From Jimgerdemannia flammicorona (lineage: Eukaryota > Mucoromycota > Endogonomycetes > Endogonales > Endogonaceae), in the NCBI GenBank assembly GCA_003990745.1, contig RBNI01003318.1:1-16140 (forward strand): 16,140 nt of DNA, in the 5' to 3' direction. Every line of letters begins with the position of its first letter. The first letter of the stretch is position 1. Below are positions 1 through 9,803 of this stretch, piece by piece. The translations under genes and the position numbers were made by a program. The notes below the pieces were generated by a model, which saw only the letters and a program-made list of their open reading frames with translations, did not search any database and had not been told where the DNA came from.

Positions 1-115
1 AAAGGCCTTATTAAGGGCTTTCAAATGACACCAAGACCATCAAATTTGGATGATTATTCATCAAGTTATTGATGTAAACATTTAATTGTCCAATTTGGAA
101 ATCAAAACAATGGTT
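1..115. other. AT-rich sequence, nothing recognised
   Basis: I see no gene, tRNA or clear repeat in this AT-rich stretch. It lies between the window edge and a minisatellite and may be the left flank of the old element or other decayed repeat DNA. Confidence 0.4.
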
Positions 116-230
116 GATTCGAATCCATCTGGATGGGATTCGAATCCAATCTGAGTTGATCCGGATGGGATTCGAATCCAATCCGAGTTGATCCGGATGG
201 GATTCGAATCCATCTGAATCCCATCCGGAT
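116..230. repeat. Minisatellite of about 32 bp with a terminal hairpin
   Basis: The core GATTCGAATCCA begins at 116, 137, 169 and 201. The last three starts are exactly 32 bp apart and the first interval is 21 bp. The full unit also contains CCGGATGG. The last unit folds back: 191-205 and 216-230 are perfect inverted 15-bp arms around a 10-nt loop. Each unit keeps TTCGAA and most keep CCGG, while the surrounding DNA has almost no CpG, so this tract may be younger or protected from the decay around it. Confidence 0.85.
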
Positions 231-246
231 TGACTCGTTCAGAGCA

Positions 247-900
247 CTATTTAGTAATATATCTAGAATAAAATTCACTGAGATACTTCTCCTCTTCTTC
301 AGCTTGGTCTCTGTATAGTTGGGTTTGCTCAATGTCAAAGTAGACAGAGTCAGTTATATATCTGATTTCAGATAGACTTAATTTAAAGTCAAGTTCTGGT
401 TCAGTATTAGTTTCAGGTTCAGGTAGAGCTATAGCAGGGCCTACTTCTGGTTTAGGGTCAGGTTGTTGACAAAGAGTTTCTCTTGCTTCTTCCTTAAGAA
501 TATGGTGGGCCTTGTTGTTCTGAAATCGGTAGTATAATGTGGTCTTGGTTCTGATATGGTAAAAGTTGGTAGAGTTGAGCCACTTAGCTATAGAGATTTG
601 GGCTTCATGAGGAACTAAGGCTAGAAAGACTACTGCTGGTTATCCTAGGTCACTTAGATTTGTAGAGCTAACAAAACTCTTATTGAGAAGAGTAAAGAAG
701 GCTTCTATAAGACCTTCTTCATCTTGACTTTACTGGGTATAGTACAAGGAGTTTAGTATATAGGGTTTGCCTATCTGCTAATTTAACTGGAGTACTTCTT
801 TCTTTGAATAAAGTTTGTCCCACTTGTTGTAGGTGTAGAGGTCAAATTATTCTTATACATCAGGTTCAATTCTCTTCAGATTGTCAGATAGTTCAGAATA
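247..900 (-). pseudogene. Decayed ORF in the gag position of an older minus-strand LTR element
   Basis: On the minus strand one frame runs from 900 down to a TAG at 247-249. It is broken by single in-frame stops (TAA and TAG) at several places, mostly in the first half. Segments such as DLYTYNKWDKLY and KWLNSTNFYHIRTKTTLYYR read like protein. The C-terminal third is acidic and proline-rich, like a gag linker or tail. The frame resumes in phase at 9149-9276 once the LINE pair and one target duplication are removed, and there it abuts an LTR end. I infer a gag-like ORF from position only. No zinc knuckle or known gag fold is visible, so the product is unidentified. The stops fit CAA/CAG to TAA/TAG transitions. 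Confidence 0.55.
887..900 (+). repeat. Left target-site duplication of the LINE pair
   Basis: ATAGTTCAGAATA ending at 900 matches ATAGTTCAGGATA ending at 9160, differing at one A/G site. The left copy ends immediately before the LINE 5' end at 901. The right copy follows the final poly(A). Length and position are typical of target-primed reverse transcription. Confidence 0.8.
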
Positions 901-983
901 ACATCTCTCTCCAGTACTACTCAGATTACACAACCTTTGGAAAGTAACTACAACATCATTTTTGGAGAAAAGAGACTAGCAAT

Positions 984-3008
984 ATGGCAACCAACAGGCA
1001 ATCTGAGGTACATACTGGGCAGGGTGGCTCAAGTGCATTTGACTGGCAGCAGGTGGGGAGAGGCCTGGGCCTAGGGAGAGGTATGAGGGGGCTGCTGGCA
1101 GGTGGATATAGAAGGAGAGGAGGTGGTAGTAGAGGACCAGGATCTGGGAGGGCGAGCTTTGCAGAGATAGTAAAGGAGAGAAGGCAGATATCAGGGCTGG
1201 AGGGTTGGCTGAGGAAAGGCAAGAAAACAGAGAAGGCGGCAGTATAGGGGGAAGCAGCCCTTGACAGAGAGAGCAGTGGGGCTGGAGGTGTAGTAGCTGG
1301 GGGAGACGTGATGGCTGATAGAGACAGGACTGCTAATTTGGAAAAAAATCCAGATATGATGGCAGATGGCATGGCTGAGCAACTGGGGCTTGGCAGACAA
1401 GGAGATTTGGCAGATGGTGTAATAGGCCTAGTAGTGGTGCCATTACTCAAGAAATTGATCTCGGCATTTGTGGTGACACTGTACTTTTGAGGTCTAGCAG
1501 TGATGGCAAAAATAGTGCTGAGGATGATTGTTAAGCAGGTGGCTGGAGCAGTATCTGTAAAGTTTTTGAAGGGACTAGAGGGAGTAGAGGTGGGCTTTGA
1601 GGAGGCCAGGCCTTTGGAGGAAGCACTGAAGGTTGGATTGATAGTTGGGGAGGTGTGCATTCTGATGGCATGCTGCCTGAAATGGGATCTCAGGGTAGTC
1701 CAATTGATGGTGAAAGGAGTGTCCATGGTGATAGCAGTAGAGACGAGAAGGAGAGTTGAGGAGGTCATGGTGGAGTATGGTGAGGTGGTGGATATTGGAT
1801 TCAGAGTCTGGGAGGGGACCTCACTCAGGACTGAGGATGTGGATATGAGGATTTGGCTGGCAGAAAAAGAAGCCACCGGGAAGGCAAGGGACTGGCCTTC
1901 GGGGATGGTCTGGGGGGCAATCTCGTGCAAGGTGACAAGAGTGAAGATGAGTGAGGAGGAGGAAGAGGACTTGTTGGAAGTACTGAAAGAGTTGAGTAGT
2001 ACTGTAGAGCAGCAGGCAAAGGCTTGGAAGGCTTTTGAGGAGGTGATACACTTAGAGGTAGTGGATGGGAGGCAGATTTGAGTAAACAAGAAGCAGTGGG
2101 AATGAGATCAGGGATGGAAGCAATAGAAAGAGCTGCTGGTGAAGATGGCAGATGGGTCTCCAAAGGATGCAAGCAGAAAGGGAGACATAGGGGGGGCCAA
2201 AGTGAGTGCCTGGGCAGGCAAGGGTAGTGAGAGTACTGGGAAGGAGACAGGCAAGAACAGAGAGGCGACTGGCAATAATCTATATACTGATGGTATGCTT
2301 GAGGTTTGAGAGGAGGCATGGGAGGACTCCTCTACCCCTACTTCCCTTATCAGGCATGGCCCAGCTTCCCGAAGTAAGGTGGTGGAGGATGTGCCAATGC
2401 AGGGGGCCCAGCAAGTGCAATTTGGAGTTCCAGAGGTAGCAACAGGGGGATAAGTAGTGGTGGCCAGTGAGGAGGAACTGGTGGATGTTCTGGAGGAGTG
2501 AGATGAGACTGCAAGTGCTGGGGCTGACACCACAATACTGAATAGTGGGAGGCCAGCAACTCCTGGAGGAAAGGAGGTGGGGAACCTACTTTGGATGTGC
2601 AGGATGATGAACAACCTAGTGGCCAAGAAGCTGGGAGAGGTGGATTTGAGGGTAATGAGCAATGAGCATTGGATGCGAATCATGCAAAGGGATGGGGTGG
2701 TGAGGGCATTGAAGGCAGAAATTCTTGTGGTATATCTGGAAGAAGAAGGTTATGAGGTAGATGAGGAGTGGGAGGCAGAGCTGACAGGAGTTGCTGGAGA
2801 GAAGGCTGAATACTGCTGGACCAAGCATCATGGTCTGCAGCTCTGGCAGGAAGCCTGCCTGGAGTACCAAGAGGAATTTGAGGAGAAGGCAGATGGGGAG
2901 ATGAATGAACTATTGGCTAGATTGGAGGCTCAGAGGGCTGAAGAGGAGGAGGTGACTATGGAACATCATCTAGACTTAGCACAGGAGGAGATGAACATAG
3001 AGCAGTAG
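984..3008 (+). pseudogene. LINE ORF1 (gag-like nucleic-acid-binding protein), decayed
   Basis: The start at 984 (MATNRQSEV...) opens a Gly/Arg-rich stretch. That frame has a stop near 1245 and loses sense around 1420-1440. A second frame then reads ICGDTVLLRSSSDGKNSAED and stays Gly/Ser/Asp-rich with several TGA codons. A further frame from about 2140 is Ser/Gly/Glu-rich (MADGSPKDASRKGD). The last part, about 2670-3008, is an acidic segment likely to form coiled coil (LLARLEAQRAEEEE), ending at TAG 3006-3008. This fits an ORF1 upstream of ORF2 that would package the LINE RNA. I see no clear CCHC knuckle. At least three frame changes separate the readable parts, so frame assignment in the middle is tentative. 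Confidence 0.6.
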
Positions 3009-3039
3009 GGAGGGACTTGATAATACACCATTCTTCATT

Positions 3040-6000
3040 ATGAATAGTATAACTAACATTTTTTCTTTGAATGTGAATGAGTTATGGGGTACATATCAGT
3101 GTAAGAACATTTTTACTTGGCTGAAGGGATTGGAGGCCGATCTTTTCTTTTTGCAGGATATCAGGTATAAGGATGATCTGGATAGACTGGAATAGATGAA
3201 GGAATGGAGAGGTGAGGTAGTATAGAAGGGCAAGGTTGGGATTCTGGTATGGAAAGGCAGAGGAGATAAGGGATATACAGAGCTGGAGAGATAGACTGGT
3301 CTGGAGAGAGTAGATATACAAGAGTTGGGAGCCAGTTATGATAGGCTCCTGCTATTGCCCTACAGTATGGGGTGAGCATATAGATTGGGTGAAGGGCCTA
3401 CAGAAGAGTGGCATTCTTACAGAGGTTGGGGTGGATATGCTTGGTGGGGACTTCAATATGGTTTGGGATATATTGGTGGACAGAACTGATGGAGGGCAGG
3501 GAGCTGAGGGTCAGAGTGGAGGATTGGCAGCATGGGAAGAAGTGGAAAGACTGAGTGCTCTGGTGGATGCAGGTAGAGAGTGTTGGGGGGACAGGAGGGT
3601 GTACATGCATTGGGCCGGGGACCTGGGGACAAGAATTGATTAGATTCTGATGGCCAGCTGCTGGGGCTTGGATGTTTGGAAGTCACTGGAGGCGGAATGG
3701 TGTCCTTGGTCAGATTATTAAGGGCTTTTAGGGCAGGGGCATTTTGGGGGGGGGTGGGGATAGGCCTGGACATTGGCATCTCAATTCCTCCTTATTAGAT
3801 GATAAGATCTAGTGGGATGAGTGGGCTGAAGACATTTGACAGAAAGTAGGGTACTGGAGGCAGGAAGGTGCCCCAGTTGGTCTTTAGTGGATAAGGATGA
3901 AGGAGATGGCCAGGACCTACTGAAGTGAGGCTGGTAAGGAGGCTGGGAAACAGAGGAGGCAATGGGTGAGATGGGCTTCAAGTAGACTGTCTAGACTCTT
4001 GGAGGACTGGGCAAGACTGGTGACATTGGAGAGAGAGGAGAATTGGAGATTGATAAGGGTGAAAATAGAGGTTGATGAACTACAACAGGTGTTGTGGAAA
4101 GAGGAAGAGGCAAGGGTACAGGGCTTGGTGGTATGGCTTTGTTGGCAGGAGTTGGAGGAAGGGGAGAGACCCTCAAAGTTTCTCACAAGAGCCCTTCAGA
4201 CAAGAAGGGTGCAACAATGGTGGGAGGAGGTGCTTGATGCTGATGGTATATTGGTGCATGGTATACAAGACATTCTTGGATCATTAAAGGAGTATTGGAG
4301 TGGATTGTGGAGTGAGGAGGAGGGTGGGGTGGATGCTGAAGCCATTGCCCAAGCATTGGAGGATTAGTACCCTATATGAGTAGATAGAATGGATGACTTA
4401 GTGCTACTAGTACAAGAGGAGGAGATCTACCAGATTCTTGCTGCGACAACTCTGGGTATAGTGCCTGAAGAGGATGGTCTGCCCTGGGACTTCTGGAAGA
4501 AGATGGTGGGAGTTCCAGGAATACTGGGGGAGATGACGGTACTGGATCTGTCAGGTTCTTGCCATGACAACCTTGGGTATAGCACCTGGGGAGGATGGTC
4601 TGCCCTGGGACTTCTGGAAAAAGATAGTGGGAGTCCCAGGAGTACTGGGAGAGATGACAGCACTGTGTGATTGGATTCTACAGATGGGGAGATGGGTGGG
4701 AGACCAGGATCTGGGACTGGTGACGTTGCCCCATAAGAACAAAGAAAGGTGAGAGAACTGGAAGAACTGGAGACTGATTATGCTACTGGATATGAACAGA
4801 AAGTTGGTTACCAAGGTAGTGGTTGCAAGGTTGCAAAAGGTGGCCCAGCAAGTCTTGAGTGATGAGCAGAGGGGCTTTGTGGGAGGCTGGCTCATCAGAG
4901 ATAGTACAGCATGAGTTCATGGAGTTATTGAAGGGGCATGAGTCAGTGGATTGGATGGGTGTCTGGTCTTTCTGAACCAGAAGAAGGCTTATGACCGAGT
5001 GTGACAGGTCTGGCTGGCAAAAGTATTAGATAGGATTGGGGTCCCACACCAGTTTAGGACAGTCATGGTCAGCCTACTGGAAGAAAGTAGGGCTGTGCTC
5101 ATGTGTAATGGACACAGAGAGGTAGCATTTCCCCTGGGTAGAGGGGTGCCCCAGGGGGACCCACTGTCCCCCATCTTGTATGCTCTTTCTCTAGAGCCCT
5201 TCATGGACAGAATCAGGCAGAAGATAGTGGGGCTCTCTATCTTTGGCATTGGGTGGAAAGTAGGGGCATTTGCAGATGATATGGTGGTCAGCCTGAGATT
5301 AATTATGGATGTGGAGAAGCTCAAGGAGACAGTAGAGTGGTATGAGGTGAACTCCGTGGCTAGGCTTAATTAGCATAAGTGTGAAACAATGGTGTTAGGC
5401 AATGGTCTGGTGAGAGGGGAGATTATTGGTACCATTGTCCCTGCTGGTGAGGCAGTATAGTACTTGGATATTTATCTGTCAGTATATGGGTCAGTTCTGC
5501 CCAGACTTTGGTGGGAGCAGTGGGTTGGCATCTGGAAGGAGGCCCTGCAGAGTTGGGGGGGCCGCCAATTGTCTCTGACAGGATGCATTTTGATTCTGAA
5601 CATCTATTGACTGCTGAAGTTGTGGTATCTGGCATATCATCTAGACTTCCCAGCTTAGGTGGTGAAGTGATTGATAAAGCTGGCCAAGGAGTAGATCTGG
5701 GCTGGAAGGCAAAGTCAGATCAGCTGGGAGGTCTTGTCCTTACTGGTAGTAAGTGGGGGACTTGAGCTGGTGGACTTTCCTAAAAGGCTGTACTGCTTGA
5801 GAGCATGGTGGCTGAAGAGAGTAGTGGAGTTGAGAGGGGGTAGTTGAGTCCTCCTACTGCAGAAAGTCTGGGAGATGAGGTCCTCTCTGAGGGATTCAAC
5901 TGGTGATCTCCTAGCACTTGTGGGTCTTCCGAACACTGAACAATTGCAATACAAAGGCTTCTGGTGGGGAGTGGCAGAGGGGGTGCAATACATTGGAATT

Positions 6001-6816
6001 AGGTGGCAGGAAAATGAAGGGGAGGTAGCTTGGGACCCAGTAATGTGGAGATGGGACCAAGTATTACTGGGGGGCATTCCCTTAATTGAGTTTGACATTG
6101 GTAATGAGATTGAATGCCAATGAGGACTGGGCCTGGACCTGTGGCCTAGCAGTTGGCAAGGAGTAGGAATCAGCGAGGAGTGGGACTGATATAGCATTTG
6201 GGCCTGGAGTGCTGAGGTGAGGAGGTGGCTGCCACCGAAGTACTGGGTGGTCTGGTGGTGTGTGCTGAGGTGGAATGTCATACTCAACTTCTGCTCAGGT
6301 CATCTTATCGAGGGAGGTTGCTTTGACTGTGAAGAGTATTATAATGTAGAGCAGGAAGGGGAATATGTGCAGATGCCTGAACATTGGCTAGGAGAGTGTG
6401 TAGTACTTAATATCTTTTGGCAGAACATTGAGAATCATTTGGAAGTAGTGTGTAGGGGAGCTGGCATACAGGGGTGATGGGAGAATTTAAGGGATAGATT
6501 GGAGGGGGGGGTGGGGAAGGAATGGCTGACATTAGGCTGAGCTTTGGCCATTTGGGTGAGGCTGGCCAGTCACTGGTTATTTGTTTTTGAGAATGGGAGG
6601 ATACTTGGCTCAGAGGTCAGGCTGCTGAGGTGGCATAGCCTTATAGAAGACACCTTGATAGGCTGGTGGCTTGGTTGGGGGTTGCAGGGAGGTCGAAGGC
6701 ATCTTTTGGTAGAGAAAATCTATAGGCAGAGTAGGGGGAGAATTAGAGTTGTGGGTGAGAAAGTGGTCTTTATTCATATAGGTGGGGAGAGTGGCACCCC
6801 TATGGGGATTGGGTAG
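3040..6816 (+). pseudogene. LINE ORF2: APE endonuclease, reverse transcriptase and zinc-binding C-terminus, decayed
   Basis: The start at 3040 (MNSITNIFSLNVN) begins the APE-type endonuclease, with LQDIRY near 3157 and, after a frame change near 3330, GGDFN (3443-3457), GTRID and SDY for the usual SDH. A linker from about 3765 includes HWHLNSSLLDD and GERPSKFL. RT follows: LPWDFWK, DEQRGFVGG, motif A as FLNQKKAYD, motif B GVPQGDPLSPILYAL and motif C FADD (5272-5283). From 4564 to 6816 it is a single frame interrupted only by stops. The C-terminus carries C-x2-C-x17-H-x4-C (6319-6399), the pattern of RT-associated zinc-binding regions (zf-RVT-like). The first catalytic Asp of motif A is Asn (AAC, 4975-4977). 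The frame ends GTPMGIG, matching copy 2, so TAG 6814-6816 is probably the native stop. Confidence 0.88.
4431..4666 (+). repeat. Tandem duplication of 121 bp inside the LINE RT region
   Basis: 4431-4551 and about 4552-4666 are near copies offset by 121 bp. Both encode the RT finger segment DGLPWDFWKK. Because 121 is not a multiple of three, unit 1 is in phase with the upstream linker and unit 2 with the downstream RT. Removing one unit would rejoin the two frames, so the duplication probably arose after the ORF was functional. Confidence 0.85.
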
Positions 6817-6879
6817 TGGGAGGGTATACTGTAAACTTATTAATAGATGGGTAATAAATGGCAGAGTCCAAGTGACTAT

Positions 6880-6895
6880 AAAAAAAAAAAAAAAA
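6880..6895 (+). repeat. Poly(A) tail of LINE copy 1
   Basis: Sixteen A residues follow GTCCAAGTGACTAT. The same 3' UTR end with a longer A tract closes copy 2 at 9122-9148, which marks this as the genuine element 3' end. Confidence 0.9.
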
Positions 6896-6899
6896 GATA

Positions 6900-9059
6900 A
6901 TGGCACTGTGTGATTGGATTCTACAGATGGGGAGATGGGTGGGAGAACAAGATCTGGAGCTAGTGACATTACTTTACAAGAACAAGGGAAGGCAAGAGGA
7001 CTGGAAGAACTGGAGGCCAATTATGTTACTGGATATGGACAGAAAGTTGGTTACTAAGGTGGTGGTCACAAGGCTGCAAAAGGTGGCCCAGTAAGTCTTG
7101 GGTGTTGAGCAGAGGGGCTTTGTAGGAGACTGGCTCATCAGGGATGGCACAGCCTGGATTCATGGAGTTATTGAAGGGGTGCAAGCCAGTGGACTAGATG
7201 GGTGACTGGTTTTTCTGGACCAGGAGAAGGCTTATAACTGGGTGTGGCAGATCTGGCTGGTGAAAGTATTAGATAGAATTGGGGTCCTGCACCAGTTCAG
7301 GTCAGCAATGGTCAGCCTACTGGAAAAGAGTAGGGCAGCACTCATGTGTAATGAATACAGAGGGGTAGCATTTCCCCTGGGTAGGAGAGTGCTCTAGGGG
7401 GACCCACTGTCCCCCATCTTGTATGCTCTTTCCCTGAAGCCCTTTATGGACAGGATCAGGCAAAAGATAGTGGGGCTCTCTATCTTTGGCATTGGGTGGA
7501 AAGTAGGGGCCTTTGCAAATGACATAGCAGTCAACCTGAGATTAATTGCAGATGTTGAGAAGCTCAAGGAAATAGTGGAGTGGTATGAGGAGAACTCAGG
7601 GACTAAGCTTAATTGACATAAGTGTGAAACAATGGTATTAGGCAATAGTCTGGTGGGAGAGGAGATTATTGGAACCATCATTCCTGCTGGTGAGGCAGTA
7701 CAGTACTTGGGTATTTATCTGTCAGTATATGAGTTGGTTTTGCCCAGACATTGGTGGGAACAGTGGGTTAGAATCTGGGAGGAGACTTTGTGAAGTTGGG
7801 GGGGTCACCAATTGTCTCTAGTAGGGTATGTTTTGGTTCTGAATATCTATTGGCTGCCGAAGTTGTAGTATCTGGCTTATCATCTGGACTTCCCAGCTTG
7901 AGTGGTGAAGCGATTGATGAAGCTGGCCAAGGGGTGGATCTGGGTTAGTAGACGAAGTCAGATCAGCTGGGAGGTCTTGTCCTTACTAGTGGCAGGTGGT
8001 AGACTTGGGCTGGTTGACTTTTCTAAGAAGCTGCACTGCTTGAGAGCATGGTGGCTAAAGAGGGCAGTGGAGTTGAGGGGGGGAGGTTGGGTCTCCCTAT
8101 TGCAGAAGGTCTGAAAGATGAGGTCCTCACTGAGAGGTTCGACTGGCAATCTCCTAGCATTTGTTGGCCTTCAGAACACCAAAAAATTGTAATACAAAGG
8201 CTTCTGGTGGGGGGTAGCAAAGGGGGTGCACCACATTGAAATTAGGTGGTAGGGAAATGAAGGAGAGGCAGCTTAGAACCCAGCAATATGGAGATGAGAC
8301 TGAGTATTGCTGGGAGGCATTTCCTTAATTGAGTTTGATATTGGTGATGAGATCGAATGCCAAAGGGGACCAGGCCAGGATCTGTGGCCTAGCAGTTGGC
8401 AAGGAGTAGGAATTAGCAAGGAGTGGGACTGGTATAGCATTTGGGCCTGGAGTGCTGAGTTGAGGAGATGGATGTCACCAAAGTACTGGGTGGCCTGGTG
8501 GTGTATGCTGAGGCAGAATATCATGCTCAACTTCCACTCAGGTCACCTTATTAAGGGAGGTTGCTTCAACTGTGAAGAGTGTTATAATATAAGGCAGAAA
8601 GAGGGTTATGTGCAGATGTCTGAACATTGGCTAGAAGAATGTGAGGTACTTAGTACCTTTTGGCAGACAGTCAGGGATCATTTGGGGATAGAGGGCAGGA
8701 GAGCTGATATGTAGGGGCAGTGGAAGGATTTGAGGGATAGATTGGTGGGGGGGGTGGGAAAGGAATAGCTTATATTAGGCTGGGCTTTGGCCATTTGGGT
8801 GGGGCTGGCCAGTTATTGGTTATTTGTTTTTGAGGATGAGAGAAAACTAGACTTAGCGGTCAGGCTGCTGTGGTGATATAGCCTTATAGAAGACACCTTG
8901 ATAGGCTGGTGGCTTGGTTGGGGGTTACAGGGTGGTTGAAGGCATCATTTAGTAGAGAAAATCTGTAGGCAGAGTGGGGAGAGGGTTGGAGTTGAGGGTA
9001 AGAGAGTGGTCTTTGTTTGTGAGGGTGTGGGGAGTGGCCCCCCTATGGGGATTGGGTAG
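6900..9059 (+). pseudogene. LINE ORF2 C-terminal two thirds (RT and zinc-binding region), decayed copy 2
   Basis: A single frame from 6900 to TAG 9057-9059, broken by many in-frame stops but no frameshift. RT blocks are recognisable: RPIMLLDMDRKL, EQRGFVGDWLIRD, motif A FLDQEKAY, motif B with its CAG turned to TAG (RVL*GDPLSPILYAL), and motif C FAND, where the first Asp of FADD is Asn (AAT, 7518-7520). The zinc pattern is kept as C-x2-C...H-x4-C (GGCFNCEE, EHWLEEC). It ends GPPMGIG. The endonuclease, ORF1 and the first part of RT are missing through 5' truncation, so this copy could never have been autonomous. Confidence 0.88.
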
Positions 9060-9121
9060 TGGGAGGATATACTATAAAACTTATTAATAGATAGTAATAA
9101 ATAACAGAGTCCAAGTAACTA

Positions 9122-9148
9122 TAAAAAAAAAAAAAAAAAAAAAAAAAA
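9122..9148 (+). repeat. Poly(A) tail of LINE copy 2
   Basis: A tract of about 26 A at the 3' end of copy 2, directly followed by the right target-site duplication. Confidence 0.9.
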
Positions 9149-9160
9149 TAGTTCAGGATA
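9147..9160 (+). repeat. Right target-site duplication of the LINE pair
   Basis: ATAGTTCAGGATA matches the left copy ending at 900 apart from one A/G change. On the minus strand the interrupted gag-like frame continues through it in phase. Confidence 0.8.
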
Positions 9161-9276
9161 AATTCCAATTCAAAGGTTGGGCTTTATATCAACTTATAGG
9201 AATTCTCAGAGAGATTTATAGTGGAGTAAGAAAGTATCTTGAAGTAGAATTGGATTGTAAACCACTGCTATCAAGT
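9149..9276 (-). pseudogene. 5' leader and first part of the gag-like ORF, cut off by the LINE pair
   Basis: On the minus strand this segment leads from the LTR end at 9277 into the frame that continues at 900-247. In that frame it reads through VDIKPN and IYPELSDNLKRIEP across the join, with three TGA/TAA stops. I could not pick a start codon, because decay may have removed it. A possible primer-binding site lies next to the LTR. Confidence 0.5.
9262..9273 (-). other. Possible primer-binding site
   Basis: Minus-strand TGATAGCAGTGG lies 3 nt after the LTR end (TACA at 9280-9277). Primer-binding sites usually begin TGG within a few bases of the 5' LTR, and TGA could be a decayed TGG. I cannot match it to a specific tRNA by eye. 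If real, it makes 9277-10003 a 5' LTR rather than a solo LTR. Confidence 0.3.
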
Positions 9277-9644
9277 TGTAAGAGGGTTACTTGTTAAGAT
9301 AATCATTATGTAGTTCTGGAAGGGTTTTCTGAAAGTTCTGAATATTCTGAAAGACTATTTTCTTAAGGTCAAGATTAATTTTGTATGGAGTATGTCCTCT
9401 ATGCTTATTGATTTCAAGATTGGGTTGACATCTCAACCAAAGTCCTTATTTGGACTAGTTCTGGATGTTCAGAATTTTCTGTATTTCAGAAAGTTCAAAA
9501 AACTAAGACCAGCTTAGTTGAATTGGTATATTGCTGCAGATAATACCCAATTAGGAAATTTTGTGATGGAGTTAGGAGTGAGATCTAACAGGGAGCAGAT
9601 TTACTTAAGAGTAGTTTGTGGATTATTAAATAGATTTATTTACT

Positions 9645-9654
9645 ATTCATAATA

Positions 9655-9685
<31 letters not shown>

Positions 9686-9698
9686 TTCATGATATTGC
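9645..9698 (-). mobile_element. Tail-only retro-insertion: poly(T) between target duplications
   Basis: ATTCATAATATTGC (9645-9658), then 26 T (9659-9684), then ATTCATGATATTGC (9685-9698). The complete LTR has this 14-mer once, at the corresponding place, with no T tract. This is what a LINE-machinery insertion on the minus strand would leave if only the poly(A) tail was copied before truncation. Simple slippage would not duplicate the 14-mer. Confidence 0.75.
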
Positions 9699-9795
9699 TA
9701 TACTAGAAGTAGTTGTGTAAAGGGATATTGTGGGGAAATGTTCAGAAATGTTCTTGTATATTCAAGTCTGAGATTCTGAGATCTGGGAGAGGGGG

Positions 9796-9803
9796 TATTT
9801 ATA
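9796..9803 (-). promoter_or_regulatory. LTR TATA box (old LTR fragment)
   Basis: Minus-strand TATAAATA followed by CCCCCTCTCCC, identical in layout to 11691-11698 in the complete LTR. Confidence 0.55.

Larger units (their letters stand above)
901..6895 (+). mobile_element. Near full-length Tad1-like LINE, copy 1
   Basis: A non-LTR retrotransposon of about 6 kb. In order it has a short 5' UTR (901-983), a decayed ORF1 (984-3008), a decayed ORF2 (3040-6816), a 3' UTR of about 60 bp and a 16-nt A tail (6880-6895). A target duplication lies immediately 5' of 901, so the 5' end is probably complete. The order APE endonuclease, RT, then a C-terminal CCHC zinc-binding region is that of Tad1-type fungal LINEs. 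The sense strand is strongly G-rich and C-poor. Many stops and several frame changes make this copy inactive. Confidence 0.9.
6896..9148 (+). mobile_element. 5'-truncated Tad1-like LINE, copy 2, tandem to copy 1
   Basis: Homologous to copy 1 from about 4652 to its tail. Position 6904 corresponds to 4661, and both share the same 3' UTR. It starts directly after the A tail of copy 1 with no separate target duplication visible, and ends in 26 A residues. Differences from copy 1 are mostly transitions. It carries only one equivalent of the 121-bp RT duplication, at most its last few bases, because truncation falls at the end of unit 2. Confidence 0.9.

Noticed and set aside
116..230. CRISPR-like array
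   Set aside because: Units are directly contiguous without unique spacers, and the setting is a fungal retrotransposon cluster; a minisatellite fits better.
102..338. Minus-strand frame across the minisatellite
   Set aside because: It translates the 32-bp repeat and is out of phase with the gag-like frame; no protein features.
956..2089. 377-codon minus-strand open frame opposite LINE ORF1
   Set aside because: Ser/Thr/Pro-rich low-complexity product on the pyrimidine-rich strand; it overlaps the ORF1 region whose sense frames fit a LINE. It is an artefact of strand composition.
2108..2683. 191-codon minus-strand open frame
   Set aside because: Same composition artefact opposite ORF1; low-complexity Ser/Pro/Leu product.
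5715..6287. 190-codon minus-strand open frame
   Set aside because: It lies opposite the ORF2 C-terminal frame, which is supported by the copy 2 alignment and the zinc-binding pattern.
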